Below the pieces are notes generated by a model, which was not told the origin of the DNA, ran no database searches, and saw only the letters and a list, made by a program, of their open reading frames with translations. This document shows, in pieces, positions 16,887-26,149 of a stretch of DNA of 64,000 nucleotides (within the stretch, counting starts at the first letter, position 1; each line of letters starts with the position of its first letter). This DNA comes from an uncultured Oscillospiraceae bacterium (GTDB lineage Bacteria > Bacillota > Clostridia > Oscillospirales > Acutalibacteraceae). Where the stretch lies: contig UQQT01000003.1 of assembly GCA_900543395.1 (NCBI GenBank), positions 1-64,000 on the forward strand. The letters are read 5' to 3'. Made by a program: the position numbers and the translations under genes.

Positions 16887-18192
16887 CGTAAAAAAAGCCG
16901 CCGTAATAGGCGGAGGCTTCGCGGGGGTCGAGGCCGCGCGCAGACTGTCAAAGGCGGGAATAAAGGTTGATCTTTATGAAATGAAGCCCGTAAGATTTTC
17001 GCCCGCTCATAAGTCGGAGAATTTAGCCGAGCTTGTGTGTTCGAATTCCTTTAAGGCGATAAGAACCGAGTCTGCGGCGGGACTTCTGAAAGCGGAGATG
17101 AAAAAATTTGACTCCGTATGTGTTGCGTGCGCGGAAAAATCGGCTGTCCCCGCAGGGGGTGCGCTTGCGGTCGACAGAGATATATTTTCGTCCCTTGTAA
17201 CAAGCAGAATCGAAAACGACGAAAATATAACGCTTATCCGTAAAGAGGTCACGTCTCTTCCGACTGATGTTTCGGCTGTGATAATAGCTGCCGGACCTCT
17301 TGTTTCCGACTCATTGAGCAATGAAATCGCACGCATTACGGGTGAAAGCTTTTTAAGTTTTTACGACGCGGCGGCTCCCGTCATAACGGCGGACAGCATT
17401 GATATGTCTCATGCGTTTACACAGTCGAGATACGACAGGGGCGGAGACGACGATTATATAAACTGCCCTATGAATAAAGAGGAGTACGAACTTTTTTATA
17501 ACGAGCTTGTAAACGCCGAAATCGCGCTCGTTCACGAATTTGACAAACGAGCCGTTTACGAGGGCTGTATGCCGATTGAAATTATGGCGAAGCGCGGAGC
17601 CGATACGATAAGATTCGGCCCGTTAAAACCCGTCGGATTAAAAGACCCGAATACAGGTCACAGACCGTGGGCGGTATTACAGCTTCGCAAGGAGAATTCA
17701 GCGGCGACAATGTATAACCTCGTCGGTTTTCAGACGAATTTAAAATTCGGTGAGCAGAAACGCGTTTTCTCAATGATTCCCGCATTAAAGGACGCGGAAT
17801 TTGTCCGTTACGGCGTAATGCACCGAAACACGTTTATAGATTCCCCGAGACTTTTAAACGGCGATTTTTCAATGAGAAAATATCCGTCCGTTTATTTCGC
17901 CGGACAGATAACGGGAGCAGAGGGATATATGGAGTCGGCGGCTACCGGAATTCTCGCAGGTGAAAACGCGGCAAGACGTATTCTCGGCAAGGAACCGCTT
18001 AATCTGCCCGACATAACGATGCTCGGCGCACTGTCTCACTACATAAGCGACGAAACCGTGACGAAATTTCAGCCTATGGGCGCAAGCTTCGGACTCTTAG
18101 AGCCTTTGGGCGAGAAAATCAGGGACAAGAAGGAACGGTATTCGGCTCTTGCAAAAAGAAGTCTCGATTATTACGATTCAATATCATTATGA
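16879..18192 (+). CDS. trmFO: methylenetetrahydrofolate-tRNA (uracil-5-)-methyltransferase TrmFO
   Basis: 437-residue FAD protein. N-terminal dinucleotide-binding motif AAVIGGGFAGVEAARRL, then VDLYEMKPVRFSPAHKSENLAELVCSNS, diagnostic of TrmFO. It makes m5U54 in the tRNA T loop from methylene-THF and NADH/FADH2. The catalytic Cys pair is expected in this region and near the YINCPMNKEEY motif, both present. Start overlaps topA by 8 bases. Full length. Confidence 0.97.
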   Translation: MNDVKKAAVIGGGFAGVEAARRLSKAGIKVDLYEMKPVRFSPAHKSENLAELVCSNSFKAIRTESAAGLLKAEMKKFDSVCVACAEKSAVPAGGALAVDRDIFSSLVTSRIENDENITLIRKEVTSLPTDVSAVIIAAGPLVSDSLSNEIARITGESFLSFYDAAAPVITADSIDMSHAFTQSRYDRGGDDDYINCPMNKEEYELFYNELVNAEIALVHEFDKRAVYEGCMPIEIMAKRGADTIRFGPLKPVGLKDPNTGHRPWAVLQLRKENSAATMYNLVGFQTNLKFGEQKRVFSMIPALKDAEFVRYGVMHRNTFIDSPRLLNGDFSMRKYPSVYFAGQITGAEGYMESAATGILAGENAARRILGKEPLNLPDITMLGALSHYISDETVTKFQPMGASFGLLEPLGEKIRDKKERYSALAKRSLDYYDSISL

Positions 18193-18202
18193 TTTTTATA
18201 TG

Positions 18203-18237
18203 ACGTATTTTCCGTTTGTATAAAGCGGAAAATACGT
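18203..18237 (+). terminator. hairpin between trmFO and rnc
   Basis: 12-bp perfect stem ACGTATTTTCCG/CGGAAAATACGT with an 11-base loop. The T run after it is short, so it may be a weak terminator or an RNase III-type processing stem next to rnc itself. Confidence 0.5.
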
Positions 18238-18253
18238 TCGAGAGGTCGGAATT

Positions 18254-18928
18254 ATGGAAGAATTCGAAAAAATAATAGGTCACGAATTTAAGGATAAATC
18301 ACTGCTGAAAACTGCATTGACTCATTCGTCTTACGCAAACGAAATGCATAACAAGGTAAAATTTAATGAGCGACTGGAGTTTTTGGGCGATTCCGTACTG
18401 GGTATGATTTCGGCAGAGTATTTCTTTAAGAATTATCCGTCTCTGCCCGAGGGCAAGCTCACAAAAATGAGAGCCGCCGCAGTATGCGAAAAATCTCTTC
18501 ATAAATTCGCAAAACAGATAAATCTCGGTCAGTTTATGTTTTTAGGCAAGGGCGAGATATGCACCGGAGGCAGAGAACGTCCGTCGATACTTGCCGACGC
18601 GTTTGAATCGGTAATAGCCGCGATATATCTTGACGCAGGATTCGACGAGGCAAAGAAATTTGTGCTGTCGTTTATTTCGAATGCGGACATAGAACAGCCG
18701 GAGCTTACGGATTACAAAACCGCGCTCCAGGAAATTATTCAGAAAAATCACGGCGAGATGCTCGAATACGTGCTTGTTGAGGAGTCAGGCCCCGACCATA
18801 ACAAGAGATTTGTCGTCGAGGTTCATTTGAATTCTAATAACATAGGCACAGGCGAGGGCAGAAGCAAGAAGCAGGCGGAGCAGGCTGCCGCAAAAGAAGC
18901 TCTCAAGCTCATGGGCGTTGTAAGATGA
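18254..18928 (+). CDS. rnc: ribonuclease III
   Basis: 224 residues. Catalytic signature ERLEFLGDSVLGMI at residues about 38-51, second acidic cluster LADAFESVIAAIYLDAG, and a C-terminal double-stranded-RNA-binding domain ending SKKQAEQAAAKEALKLMG. It cleaves dsRNA in rRNA processing. Start ATG 18254 with AGAGGTCGG upstream. ATGA overlap with the radical SAM gene. Confidence 0.97.
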   Translation: MEEFEKIIGHEFKDKSLLKTALTHSSYANEMHNKVKFNERLEFLGDSVLGMISAEYFFKNYPSLPEGKLTKMRAAAVCEKSLHKFAKQINLGQFMFLGKGEICTGGRERPSILADAFESVIAAIYLDAGFDEAKKFVLSFISNADIEQPELTDYKTALQEIIQKNHGEMLEYVLVEESGPDHNKRFVVEVHLNSNNIGTGEGRSKKQAEQAAAKEALKLMGVVR

Positions 18929-19923
18929 AGCACGTAAACGTCGCTTTGTTCGTTCCGCACTACGGATGTCCTCATCAGTGCAGCTTCTGCAATCAGAAAA
19001 CAATTACGGGCGTTAAAAAACCGCTTATGCCGTCCGACGTCGACGAAGCGGTTTCAACCGCTCTTAAAAGCTCAAAGGTATCATCCGGGCAGAGTGAAAT
19101 TGCGTTCTTCGGCGGAAGCTTTACCGCGATAGACAGGGAGTATATGATATCCCTGCTCGAATCGGCTTATAAATACGTCCGCGAAGGACTTTTTAAGGGA
19201 ATCAGAATTTCGACGCGTCCCGACTGTATCGACCTCGAAATACTCGATATATTAAAAAAATACGGCGTAACGTCAATAGAGCTCGGAGCGCAGAGCATGT
19301 CAGACAGAGTGTTGAAAATGAACGATAGAGGACATACTTCATCAGACGTTGAAAACGCGTCGGAGCTTATAAAGGAATACGGATTCGAATTGGGACTTCA
19401 GATGATGACGGGTCTGTACGGCGACGACGATGAGACCGCTGTCATGACGAGCGAAAAAATAGCTTCATTATCTCCCGCGACCGTAAGGATTTATCCTACG
19501 GCGGTACTCGAAAAGACGCGTCTTGCCGAACTTTACCGCTCGGGCGAATACAAACCGCAGACGGTTGACGAAGCAGTAAATCTATGTGCGAAACTGCTTA
19601 AAATTTTTTATGATAATAATATAAAAGTAATCCGCGTCGGACTTCACTCGGGCGGAGGACTTGACGACGGATATATAACGGGAGCGTATCACCCTGCGTT
19701 CAGGGAGCTTTGCGAGGGCAGAATGTACCTTGACGCCGTTATTAAAAAGATTAAAGAAAACGATATAAGCGGAAGCGTTACTGCGTATGTCTCGCCGGGT
19801 GACGTTTCGAGAATGACGGGGCAGAACAGACGGAACATAAATTATCTTTCGTCAATAGGCGTTAATCTAAAAGTAAGAGAACGCGAGGGGGTCGAAAGAT
19901 TCAATCCCGTTATCGAAATATAA
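18925..19923 (+). CDS. radical SAM protein, Elp3-like
   Basis: 332 residues. The [4Fe-4S] motif C15-x3-C19-x2-C22 (YGCPHQCSFCNQ) is at the N-terminus, then the SAM-binding IAFFGGSFTAID. The body RPDCIDLEILDILKKYGVTSIELGAQSM resembles the radical SAM half of Elp3; there is no acetyltransferase domain. Genes of this kind lie between rnc and smc in many Clostridia. Substrate unknown, possibly tRNA-related by homology. Confidence 0.88.
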   Translation: MKHVNVALFVPHYGCPHQCSFCNQKTITGVKKPLMPSDVDEAVSTALKSSKVSSGQSEIAFFGGSFTAIDREYMISLLESAYKYVREGLFKGIRISTRPDCIDLEILDILKKYGVTSIELGAQSMSDRVLKMNDRGHTSSDVENASELIKEYGFELGLQMMTGLYGDDDETAVMTSEKIASLSPATVRIYPTAVLEKTRLAELYRSGEYKPQTVDEAVNLCAKLLKIFYDNNIKVIRVGLHSGGGLDDGYITGAYHPAFRELCEGRMYLDAVIKKIKENDISGSVTAYVSPGDVSRMTGQNRRNINYLSSIGVNLKVREREGVERFNPVIEI

Positions 19924-19932
19924 GGAGCAAAA

Positions 19933-22900
19933 ATGTACTTAAAATCACTTGAAATGCAGGGCTTCAAGTCCTTTCCGGATAAAACCGTTTTTAATTTCGG
20001 CAAGGGCATGACCGCCGTTGTCGGGCCTAACGGTTCAGGTAAAAGCAATATAGCCGACGCCGTAAAATGGGTTCTCGGCGAGCAGTCTACGAAGTCTCTC
20101 AGAGGCGCGAGGATGGAGGATGTCATCTTCAGCGGAACCGGCAAGCGCAAGGCGCAGGGCTTTGCCGAGGTTACGTTAAGGCTTGACAATACAGACCGCG
20201 CGCTCAACAGGGACGATGACGAGGTCGCTGTAACAAGGCGTTTTTACCGTTCGGGCGAGAGCGAATATAAAATAAATTCTTCAAGCGTAAGACTTAAAGA
20301 CGTTCATGAGCTTTTCATGGATACGGGACTGGGCAGAGACGGCTACTCAATGGTCAGTCAGGGTAAAATCGAGGACATGGTTTCCGCAAAAAGTCAGGAT
20401 CGACGCGAAATGTTCGAGGAGGCCGCGGGAATTTCGCATTACAGATACCGCCGTGCCGACGCGCTGAAAAGACTTGATTCGGCAGAGGAAAACCTTTTAA
20501 GATTAAGAGATATAATGTCCGAACTCGAAAACCGCGTAGGTCCCCTCGAAAAACAGAGCGAAAAGGCGCAGAAATTCCTCGTTCTCGCAGACAGACGAAA
20601 GAATCTCGAAATCGGAATATGGCTCGATATACTTTCAAAATCATCCGAGCTTATCCGTACGCAGGCGAATAAAACGGCTGTTGCCGAGGCTCAGCACGAA
20701 AAGGTCGAAAAAGAGCTTGCCGAAATAATCGAAAAAAGCGAGGAATATACGCTTAAAAGCAGAAATATAACCTTGCAGATAGAGCAGGTTCAGAAGAATT
20801 CCTCGTCGTTTGAGGAACAGGCGGTTTCGCTCGAGGGTCTTATAGCTCTTAATAAAAATTCAATAGAGCATAACAACGAGACGATTAAGAGAATTGAGGA
20901 TGACAAGGCAAAAGAAAATCTTTCGGCAGGTCAGATAGACGAACAGATACTTTCCGCAGAAAAAACGATAGAGACTCTTAACGCTCATATAGAGGAAAAG
21001 CAGAACGAAACCCGTTCGTTTTCGGACGGACTTGATTCTCTTACAAAACAGAACGAATCCGTTTCGGGCGAGTATATTAAAATTTCCGACGAAATGAATT
21101 CTCTTACAAAACGACTGTCCGACGAAAAGGTGCGTTTTTCGTCGGCGGACACTTCTGCTAACGAGGTTTCTCATCGTATAGACGCTGTTAAAGAGAATAT
21201 AAAAAACGAGGCAATTTTGCTGAAAACAGCTGAAGAAGAGAAAAACAACCTCGAAAAAAAGACGAACGAATTATCCGAAAAGGTAACCTCCGCGACGAAT
21301 TCCGTATCGGGACGGATAATGAGAGTCAGAACTAAAACACAGACCGCGGACGAATTAAAGCTGGCTCTTGACAAAAACGTCCTTGATTCTCAGAGAATAC
21401 AGTCGCGTATCCAGCTTTTGGAGGACATGGAGAAAAATATGGAGGGCTATTCGGGCAGCGTTAAGGCTGTCATGAAAGAGTCCTCGCGCGGAGCTCTGCG
21501 CGGTATTCACGGAACAATGTCGCAGATAATAAGCGTAAAAGCCGAATATTCACTTGCGATCGAAACGGCTCTGGGCGCGTCGGTTCAGCATATAGTAACG
21601 GATTCGGAATCGGATGCGAAGCGAGCGATGAATTTCCTTAAAGAGAATAATATAGGCAGAGCGACTTTCTTTCCGATGACATCGCTGAAAGCCCGTGATC
21701 TCGGCGAAAAGGGACTCGAAAACTGCCGGGGATTTGTAGATATTGCGAGCAGGATAGTCACGTATGACAAACAGTATTACGACATAATAGAAAATCAGCT
21801 CGGCAAAACCGTCGTCGTCGAGGATATCGACTGCGCCATAGAAATGGCGAGAAAATATAAGAACAGATTTAAAATAGTCACGCTCGACGGACAGGTCATA
21901 AACACGGGCGGTTCGATGACGGGCGGAGCGAAGATAAAAGGTGCGGGCTTCCTTACGAGACAGAGCGAAACAGAGACGCTTAAAAAGGAGCTTGAAAATA
22001 AAAACGCGCAGGTTTCAGAGTGCGAAAAAAAATACAAAAAAGCCAATGAGGAGCTTTCAAAAGAAAATGCTGAGCTTGAATCGGCAAAGGCGGAGCTTTC
22101 GTCATTGCAGGAGGATAAAATACGTTCGGATTCCTCATTGAATTCGGCGAAAAGCAGATATAATTCATTAAAAGATAATATAGAAAATCTTAAAAAAGAG
22201 GAAAAATCGGCACAGGAAAGACTCGAAGCGCTACGCCTTGCAAGTCTCGAAGCAAAAAAACGAGAGGGCGAGATTACCGATTCTCTTGACGAAATTCAGA
22301 AACAGCTTGAAAATCTTAATATAGACCGTGAAAAGCTGACCGCAATGCGCGAGGAGATAAATTCGAAAATTTCCGAGATTAACGTGGTTATCGCATCCGA
22401 TTCAAGGGATATAGAGAATCAGCGCGAGCTGATAGCGTCGCTTGAAAGCCGAAAGAACGGTCAGTCTGACAGACTTAAACAGCTCGACGGTGAAATTGCC
22501 GAGTTAAACGAAAAGAACAACAGCCTTTTTGAGCGTATAGAGTCTCTCGAAAACGAGATTCTCGGTGTCAGAAAGCAGAAAGAGGACGCAAACGAGATTG
22601 TCTCCTCGCTTGTTAAAGAGCGCGATATGTGCGATAAGAACGTAAGCGAATTAAGAGTTTCCGAACGCGAGAAAAACGATGAAAAAGAAAGGCTCGCAAG
22701 CGAAATAGTACGCCTTGACTCGAAAAAAACCGCTCTTGAAAAAGAGCAGACGGACACGCAGAACAAGCTTTTCGAGGAGTATAAATTAACCCGACGCGAA
22801 GCAGAAGAGCTTGATATTAATTTAAAGAATGTTCCTGAGGCGAAGCGCGAGCTTTACGACGTGAAATCAAAAATAAAATCACTGGGAAACGTAAACGTCG

Positions 22901-23502
22901 CGGCGATTGAAGAATACCGAGAGGTGAGCGAGAGATACGAATTTATGAAAACCCAGCTTACCGACGTTGAGAAGTCGAAAGCCGAGTTAATTAAAATGAT
23001 AGACGAGCTGACCGGCAAAATGGCGGAGCAGTTCAGAGACCGTTTTAATATTATAAACGCGTGCTTTAAGGAGACTTTTTCGGCTATATTCGGCGGAGGA
23101 AGCACGGAGCTTATTCTCGAGGACGAAAACGACATATTGGAGTGCGGAATCGAGATAAAGGCTCAGCCTCCCGGAAAGAACGTTAAAAACATAAGCCTGC
23201 TTTCCGGCGGAGAAAAGGGACTGTGCGCAATCGCCCTGCTTTTTGCTATACTTAAGGTCACGCCGACACCGTTCTGTATTTTCGACGAGGTTGAAGCGGC
23301 ACTTGACGACGTTAACGTTTTGCGGTATGCTCAGTATGTACGCAGCATGACGGACAAGACGCAGTTTATACTTATAACACACCGCCGGGGAACCATGGAG
23401 GAGTCCGATATCATGTACGGCGTTACCATGCAGGAAAAGGGCGTTTCGAAAATACTCGAGCTTAAAACCTCGCAGATGGCAGAGGAACTGGGACTTGAAT
23501 AA
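19933..23502 (+). CDS. smc: chromosome segregation protein SMC
   Basis: 1189 residues, normal SMC length. N-terminal ATPase half: GPNGSGKSNIADA, Walker A near residue 32. Two long coiled coils flank a hinge at about residues 510-680 (GIHGTMSQIISVKAEY, TGGAKIKGAGFLTRQSE). The C-terminal half has the signature LLSGGEKGL and Walker B FCIFDEVEAALDD. With ScpA/ScpB it organises the nucleoid. TAAGGAG precedes ATG 19933. Confidence 0.97.
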   Translation: MYLKSLEMQGFKSFPDKTVFNFGKGMTAVVGPNGSGKSNIADAVKWVLGEQSTKSLRGARMEDVIFSGTGKRKAQGFAEVTLRLDNTDRALNRDDDEVAVTRRFYRSGESEYKINSSSVRLKDVHELFMDTGLGRDGYSMVSQGKIEDMVSAKSQDRREMFEEAAGISHYRYRRADALKRLDSAEENLLRLRDIMSELENRVGPLEKQSEKAQKFLVLADRRKNLEIGIWLDILSKSSELIRTQANKTAVAEAQHEKVEKELAEIIEKSEEYTLKSRNITLQIEQVQKNSSSFEEQAVSLEGLIALNKNSIEHNNETIKRIEDDKAKENLSAGQIDEQILSAEKTIETLNAHIEEKQNETRSFSDGLDSLTKQNESVSGEYIKISDEMNSLTKRLSDEKVRFSSADTSANEVSHRIDAVKENIKNEAILLKTAEEEKNNLEKKTNELSEKVTSATNSVSGRIMRVRTKTQTADELKLALDKNVLDSQRIQSRIQLLEDMEKNMEGYSGSVKAVMKESSRGALRGIHGTMSQIISVKAEYSLAIETALGASVQHIVTDSESDAKRAMNFLKENNIGRATFFPMTSLKARDLGEKGLENCRGFVDIASRIVTYDKQYYDIIENQLGKTVVVEDIDCAIEMARKYKNRFKIVTLDGQVINTGGSMTGGAKIKGAGFLTRQSETETLKKELENKNAQVSECEKKYKKANEELSKENAELESAKAELSSLQEDKIRSDSSLNSAKSRYNSLKDNIENLKKEEKSAQERLEALRLASLEAKKREGEITDSLDEIQKQLENLNIDREKLTAMREEINSKISEINVVIASDSRDIENQRELIASLESRKNGQSDRLKQLDGEIAELNEKNNSLFERIESLENEILGVRKQKEDANEIVSSLVKERDMCDKNVSELRVSEREKNDEKERLASEIVRLDSKKTALEKEQTDTQNKLFEEYKLTRREAEELDINLKNVPEAKRELYDVKSKIKSLGNVNVAAIEEYREVSERYEFMKTQLTDVEKSKAELIKMIDELTGKMAEQFRDRFNIINACFKETFSAIFGGGSTELILEDENDILECGIEIKAQPPGKNVKNISLLSGGEKGLCAIALLFAILKVTPTPFCIFDEVEAALDDVNVLRYAQYVRSMTDKTQFILITHRRGTMEESDIMYGVTMQEKGVSKILELKTSQMAEELGLE

Positions 23503-23521
23503 TAAACAGGAGTTGAAATAA

Positions 23522-24655
23522 ATGGGATTATTTAAAAAAATAAGCATGGGTCTTAAAAAGTCGAGAGACAAGATGTCGGGAGCTATTGACGATATGCTCG
23601 ATTCCTTCGACGAATTTACCGACGACCTGTATGTGGAACTCGAGGAAATACTCGTTATGAGCGACGTAGGCGTTGAAACCGCCGCGCAGATCGTTACCGA
23701 GTTAAAGGAGAGAGTAAATAAAAAGAATCTGAAGTCGACAAAGCAGGCTAAGGACGAAATTAAAGATATCGTCGCGAAAATGCTTGACGGCGGAGAGGAC
23801 ATGGGGCTTATCACCCAGCCGTCGATTATACTTGTAATCGGTGTAAACGGAGTCGGAAAAACAACGTCCATCGGCAAAATGGCGGCTATGTATAAATCGC
23901 AGGGCAAAAGGGTTCTGCTCGGCGCCGCCGATACATTCAGAGCCGCCGCGATAGACCAGCTCGACGAGTGGGCTAAGCGCGCGGACGTCGATATAATAAA
24001 GCATAAAGAGGGCGCGGATCCCGCCGCAGTTATATTCGATACGATACAGGCGGGTAAGGCTCGTATGTACGACATAATTATATGCGATACCGCAGGCAGA
24101 CTTCATAATAAAAAGAACCTTATGGAGGAGCTTGCGAAGATTTACAGAGTTATAGACCGCGAGCTTCCGTACTCCGACCGCGAGATCCTGCTCGTTCTCG
24201 ACGCTACGACGGGTCAGAACGCCGTAAATCAGGCGAGAGAATTCATGAACGTAGCGGAGCTTACGGGTATTATTCTTACAAAGCTTGACGGAACCGCGAG
24301 AGGCGGAGTCGTTCTGGCAATCAAGAACGAGCTTAAAATTCCCGTTAAATTTATAGGCGTCGGCGAGGGCATCGACGATTTACAGCCTTTCAATCCTCAG
24401 GCGTTCGCGCAGAGCCTGTTTGAGGAAATGCCCGATAAAATCAATGATGACGAGGTGTTACCCGTATATGAACAACCGCTTGAATACACTCCGATCGAGG
24501 AGAGCGAAGAAGAAAAAGCAGTCAAGGAATTTTTCAAAGAAATTGTGGACGCTGTTGAAGTCGGCGGACAGGACGGCGTATCAGCTGACTCTGACGGACA
24601 GGGAGATATTGCCCGAGGAGCCGAATCCGATGACGGCGATAAGGAAGGCGCTTAA
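23522..24655 (+). CDS. ftsY: signal recognition particle receptor FtsY, with C-terminal acidic tail
   Basis: 377-residue SRP receptor GTPase. NG domain: GVNGVGKTTSIGKMA, DTAGR, LDATTGQNA, TKLDGTARGG, GVGEGIDDLQPF. The N-terminal acidic A domain common in other FtsY proteins is essentially missing (the N domain begins at residue about 5). Instead about 75 residues follow the usual end of the G domain near residue 302: a strongly acidic, Glu/Asp-rich tail. Its 3' end overlaps a small gene by 26 bases. AGGAG upstream of ATG. Confidence 0.95.
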   Translation: MGLFKKISMGLKKSRDKMSGAIDDMLDSFDEFTDDLYVELEEILVMSDVGVETAAQIVTELKERVNKKNLKSTKQAKDEIKDIVAKMLDGGEDMGLITQPSIILVIGVNGVGKTTSIGKMAAMYKSQGKRVLLGAADTFRAAAIDQLDEWAKRADVDIIKHKEGADPAAVIFDTIQAGKARMYDIIICDTAGRLHNKKNLMEELAKIYRVIDRELPYSDREILLVLDATTGQNAVNQAREFMNVAELTGIILTKLDGTARGGVVLAIKNELKIPVKFIGVGEGIDDLQPFNPQAFAQSLFEEMPDKINDDEVLPVYEQPLEYTPIEESEEEKAVKEFFKEIVDAVEVGGQDGVSADSDGQGDIARGAESDDGDKEGA

Positions 24656-24830
24656 ATCGTCGTTTGAATCGATAAACCGCGACAGACGCGCTCCCGTAAA
24701 GATTTCGAAGAAAATACGAAGCCGTATCCAGCTCAGAGACGTTCTCAACGGTATAGAGCCGACGCTCGGCAAAATTGCATCGACGGCTAATTTTGTTTCC
24801 AATGCGCTCGGAAAAGGTGATATCGTATGA
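24630..24830 (+). CDS. small basic protein nested over the ftsY end, unknown function
   Basis: 66-residue reading frame beginning MTAIRKALKSSF and ending SNALGKGDIV. GAGGAG (24615-24620) sits exactly nine bases before ATG 24630, and the stop is ATGA-coupled to rdgB, which closes the gap between two genes perfectly. Basic N-terminal half (INRDRRAPVKISKKIRSR) and a hydrophobic helix-like end. The same frame stays open further upstream to 24420, but that part is a shadow of ftsY. No family recognised. Confidence 0.6.
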   Translation: MTAIRKALKSSFESINRDRRAPVKISKKIRSRIQLRDVLNGIEPTLGKIASTANFVSNALGKGDIV

Positions 24831-25417
24831 AATTCTTAATCGCTACTCATAATGAGCATAAATGTATTGAGTTTAAAAGAATTCTCGCCCCTCTCGGCAT
24901 AGAAGCCGTCAGAAGCGAGGATGTAGGAATTACGCTTACCGACGCGGAGGAAACCGGCGAAACCTTCAGGGAAAACGCGAGAATAAAAGCGGAATCCGGC
25001 TGTAAGGAGAGCAATATGGTCTGCGTTGCGGACGATTCGGGGCTTGTTGTCGACGCTCTCGGCGGTCGTCCCGGCGTTCATTCGGCGCGATATGCGGGCG
25101 GTCACGACGTTCCTTATGACGTTAAAATCAACACGCTTTTAAAAGAACTCGAAAATGTGCCTAAAGAGAAAAGAACTGCGAGATTCGTAAGTGCGGTATG
25201 CTGTGCTTTCCCCGACGGCAGGATTTTAGAGGTCGAGCAGACGTGCGAGGGATACATAGGCTATGAGCCGAAAGGCAAAGGCGGATTCGGATTTGACCCG
25301 ATATTCTATGTCGGCGATAAGAGTTTTGCAGAGCTTTCCGGCGAGGAAAAGGACGCCGTAAGCCACAGGGGAAAGTCACTTCGTCTGTTCAGCGAGAAAA
25401 TCAAAGATTATATTTAA
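24827..25417 (+). CDS. rdgB: dITP/XTP pyrophosphatase (Ham1/RdgB family)
   Basis: 196 residues, standard size. Starts MKFLIATHNEHKCIEFKRIL, with GETFRENARIKAES, the catalytic VADDSGLVVDALGGRPGVHSARYAG and GKGGFGFDPIFYV. It removes non-canonical purine triphosphates from the nucleotide pool. Start overlaps the small 66-residue gene in ATGA. Confidence 0.96.
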   Translation: MKFLIATHNEHKCIEFKRILAPLGIEAVRSEDVGITLTDAEETGETFRENARIKAESGCKESNMVCVADDSGLVVDALGGRPGVHSARYAGGHDVPYDVKINTLLKELENVPKEKRTARFVSAVCCAFPDGRILEVEQTCEGYIGYEPKGKGGFGFDPIFYVGDKSFAELSGEEKDAVSHRGKSLRLFSEKIKDYI

Positions 25418-25427
25418 GAGGTATAAA

Positions 25428-25847
25428 ATGACAAGTAAAGAAAGAGCCGCGCTCAGAGCGCAGGCAAATAAATTAGAGGTGCTGTTTCAGTACGGCAAGG
25501 GCGGACTCTCGGACGCTCTTATAGAGGCGACCGACGGCGCGCTGAATACACGTGAGCTTATCAAGCTTAAAGTTCTCGTCGAAACTTCGCCCGACACGCC
25601 GAGACAGGCGGCGGATAAGCTGTCGGAAGCTACGGGCGCCGACGTTGTCCAGGTCATCGGCGGAGTAATCGTGCTGTACAGATATAATCCCGAGCTTCAT
25701 AAAAAGACAGAGAACAGAAGCGAATCGAAAAAACGCATTTCGAGGTTTGAGGAAAAGCCCGTCGTGAAGTCGAAAAAGGCTTCAAAAATGGAGAAACAGA
25801 GACGGCTTGCCGCCGCGGCTAAGCGAGCAAGGAATGCAGATAATTAA
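25428..25847 (+). CDS. yhbY: YhbY-type RNA-binding protein (CRM domain)
   Basis: 139 residues. The first ~95 form the CRS1-YhbY (CRM) domain: RAALRAQANKLEVLFQYGKGGLSDALIEATDGAL with the family loop GKGG, and ADVVQVIGGVIVLYRYNPE, a known ribosome-assembly RNA-binding fold. The C-terminal ~40 residues are an extra Lys/Arg-rich tail. RBS GAGG before ATG 25428. It ends 3 bases before the T-box promoter. Confidence 0.9.
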   Translation: MTSKERAALRAQANKLEVLFQYGKGGLSDALIEATDGALNTRELIKLKVLVETSPDTPRQAADKLSEATGADVVQVIGGVIVLYRYNPELHKKTENRSESKKRISRFEEKPVVKSKKASKMEKQRRLAAAAKRARNADN

Positions 25848-25850
25848 TCC

Positions 25851-25879
25851 TTGACTACCGCGTTCATTTGTGGTAAAAT
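25851..25879 (+). promoter_or_regulatory. promoter of the T-box/nadD-leuS operon
   Basis: TTGACT (25851-25856), 17-base spacer, TAAAAT (25874-25879), starting four bases after the yhbY stop. Confidence 0.8.
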
Positions 25880-25885
25880 CATTTT

Positions 25886-26138
25886 CAAATAGGTATATTT
25901 AAAGGCAATGACGGAAACAAGGCGTATTCGGGTCTTTCAGAGAATCGGCGGACGGTGCGAGCCGACAGCGATGCTTACGCGTATAACTCATTCCGGAGCT
26001 CCGCGTCTGAAATCATAGGACACGGCGTTTGATCCCGTTACAGATCTCAGAGAGCGGATTGATTATCCGCTGAATTTGGGTGGTACCGCGGATATTTATT
26101 CGTCCCTTAGGACTTTGTTCCTGAGGGATTATTTAATT
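25886..26138 (+). ncRNA. T-box leader, specifier CUC (leucine)
   Basis: Stem I: lower helix CGGAA (25912-25916)/TTCCG (25991-25995), upper helix GCGTA (25922-25926)/TACGC (25976-25980), distal loop GGTGCGA capped by TCGGC/GCCGA. In the internal loop the strand AA-CTC-A (25985-25990) abuts TTCCG and GAGC, matching the position of the specifier in known T-boxes, so CTC 25987-25989 reads tRNA-Leu. The T-box core GGGTGGTACCGCGG (26078-26091) has bulge TGGT, pairing with a discriminator A and CCA end. Uncharged tRNA-Leu would favour antitermination. The first gene downstream is nadD; leuS is the fourth. Confidence 0.93.
26103..26138 (+). terminator. T-box terminator
   Basis: 10-bp stem TCCCTTAGGA/TCCTGAGGGA (26103-26112 and 26119-26128, one T-G wobble) followed by TTATTTAATT. 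The 5' arm is preceded by the T-box core, giving the alternative antiterminator. Confidence 0.9.
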
Positions 26139-26149
26139 CGGAGGCATAT

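Noticed and set aside
22987..24075. 362-codon minus-strand frame opposite smc and ftsY
   Set aside because: It is antisense to two clearly conserved genes, starts without an RBS and has a composition typical of a shadow frame (Ser/Ile/Leu-rich).
24420..24629. Upstream extension of the 66-residue gene into ftsY
   Set aside because: The extension overlaps ftsY coding sequence in another frame and has no RBS at its start; only the part from 24630 has a start signal.
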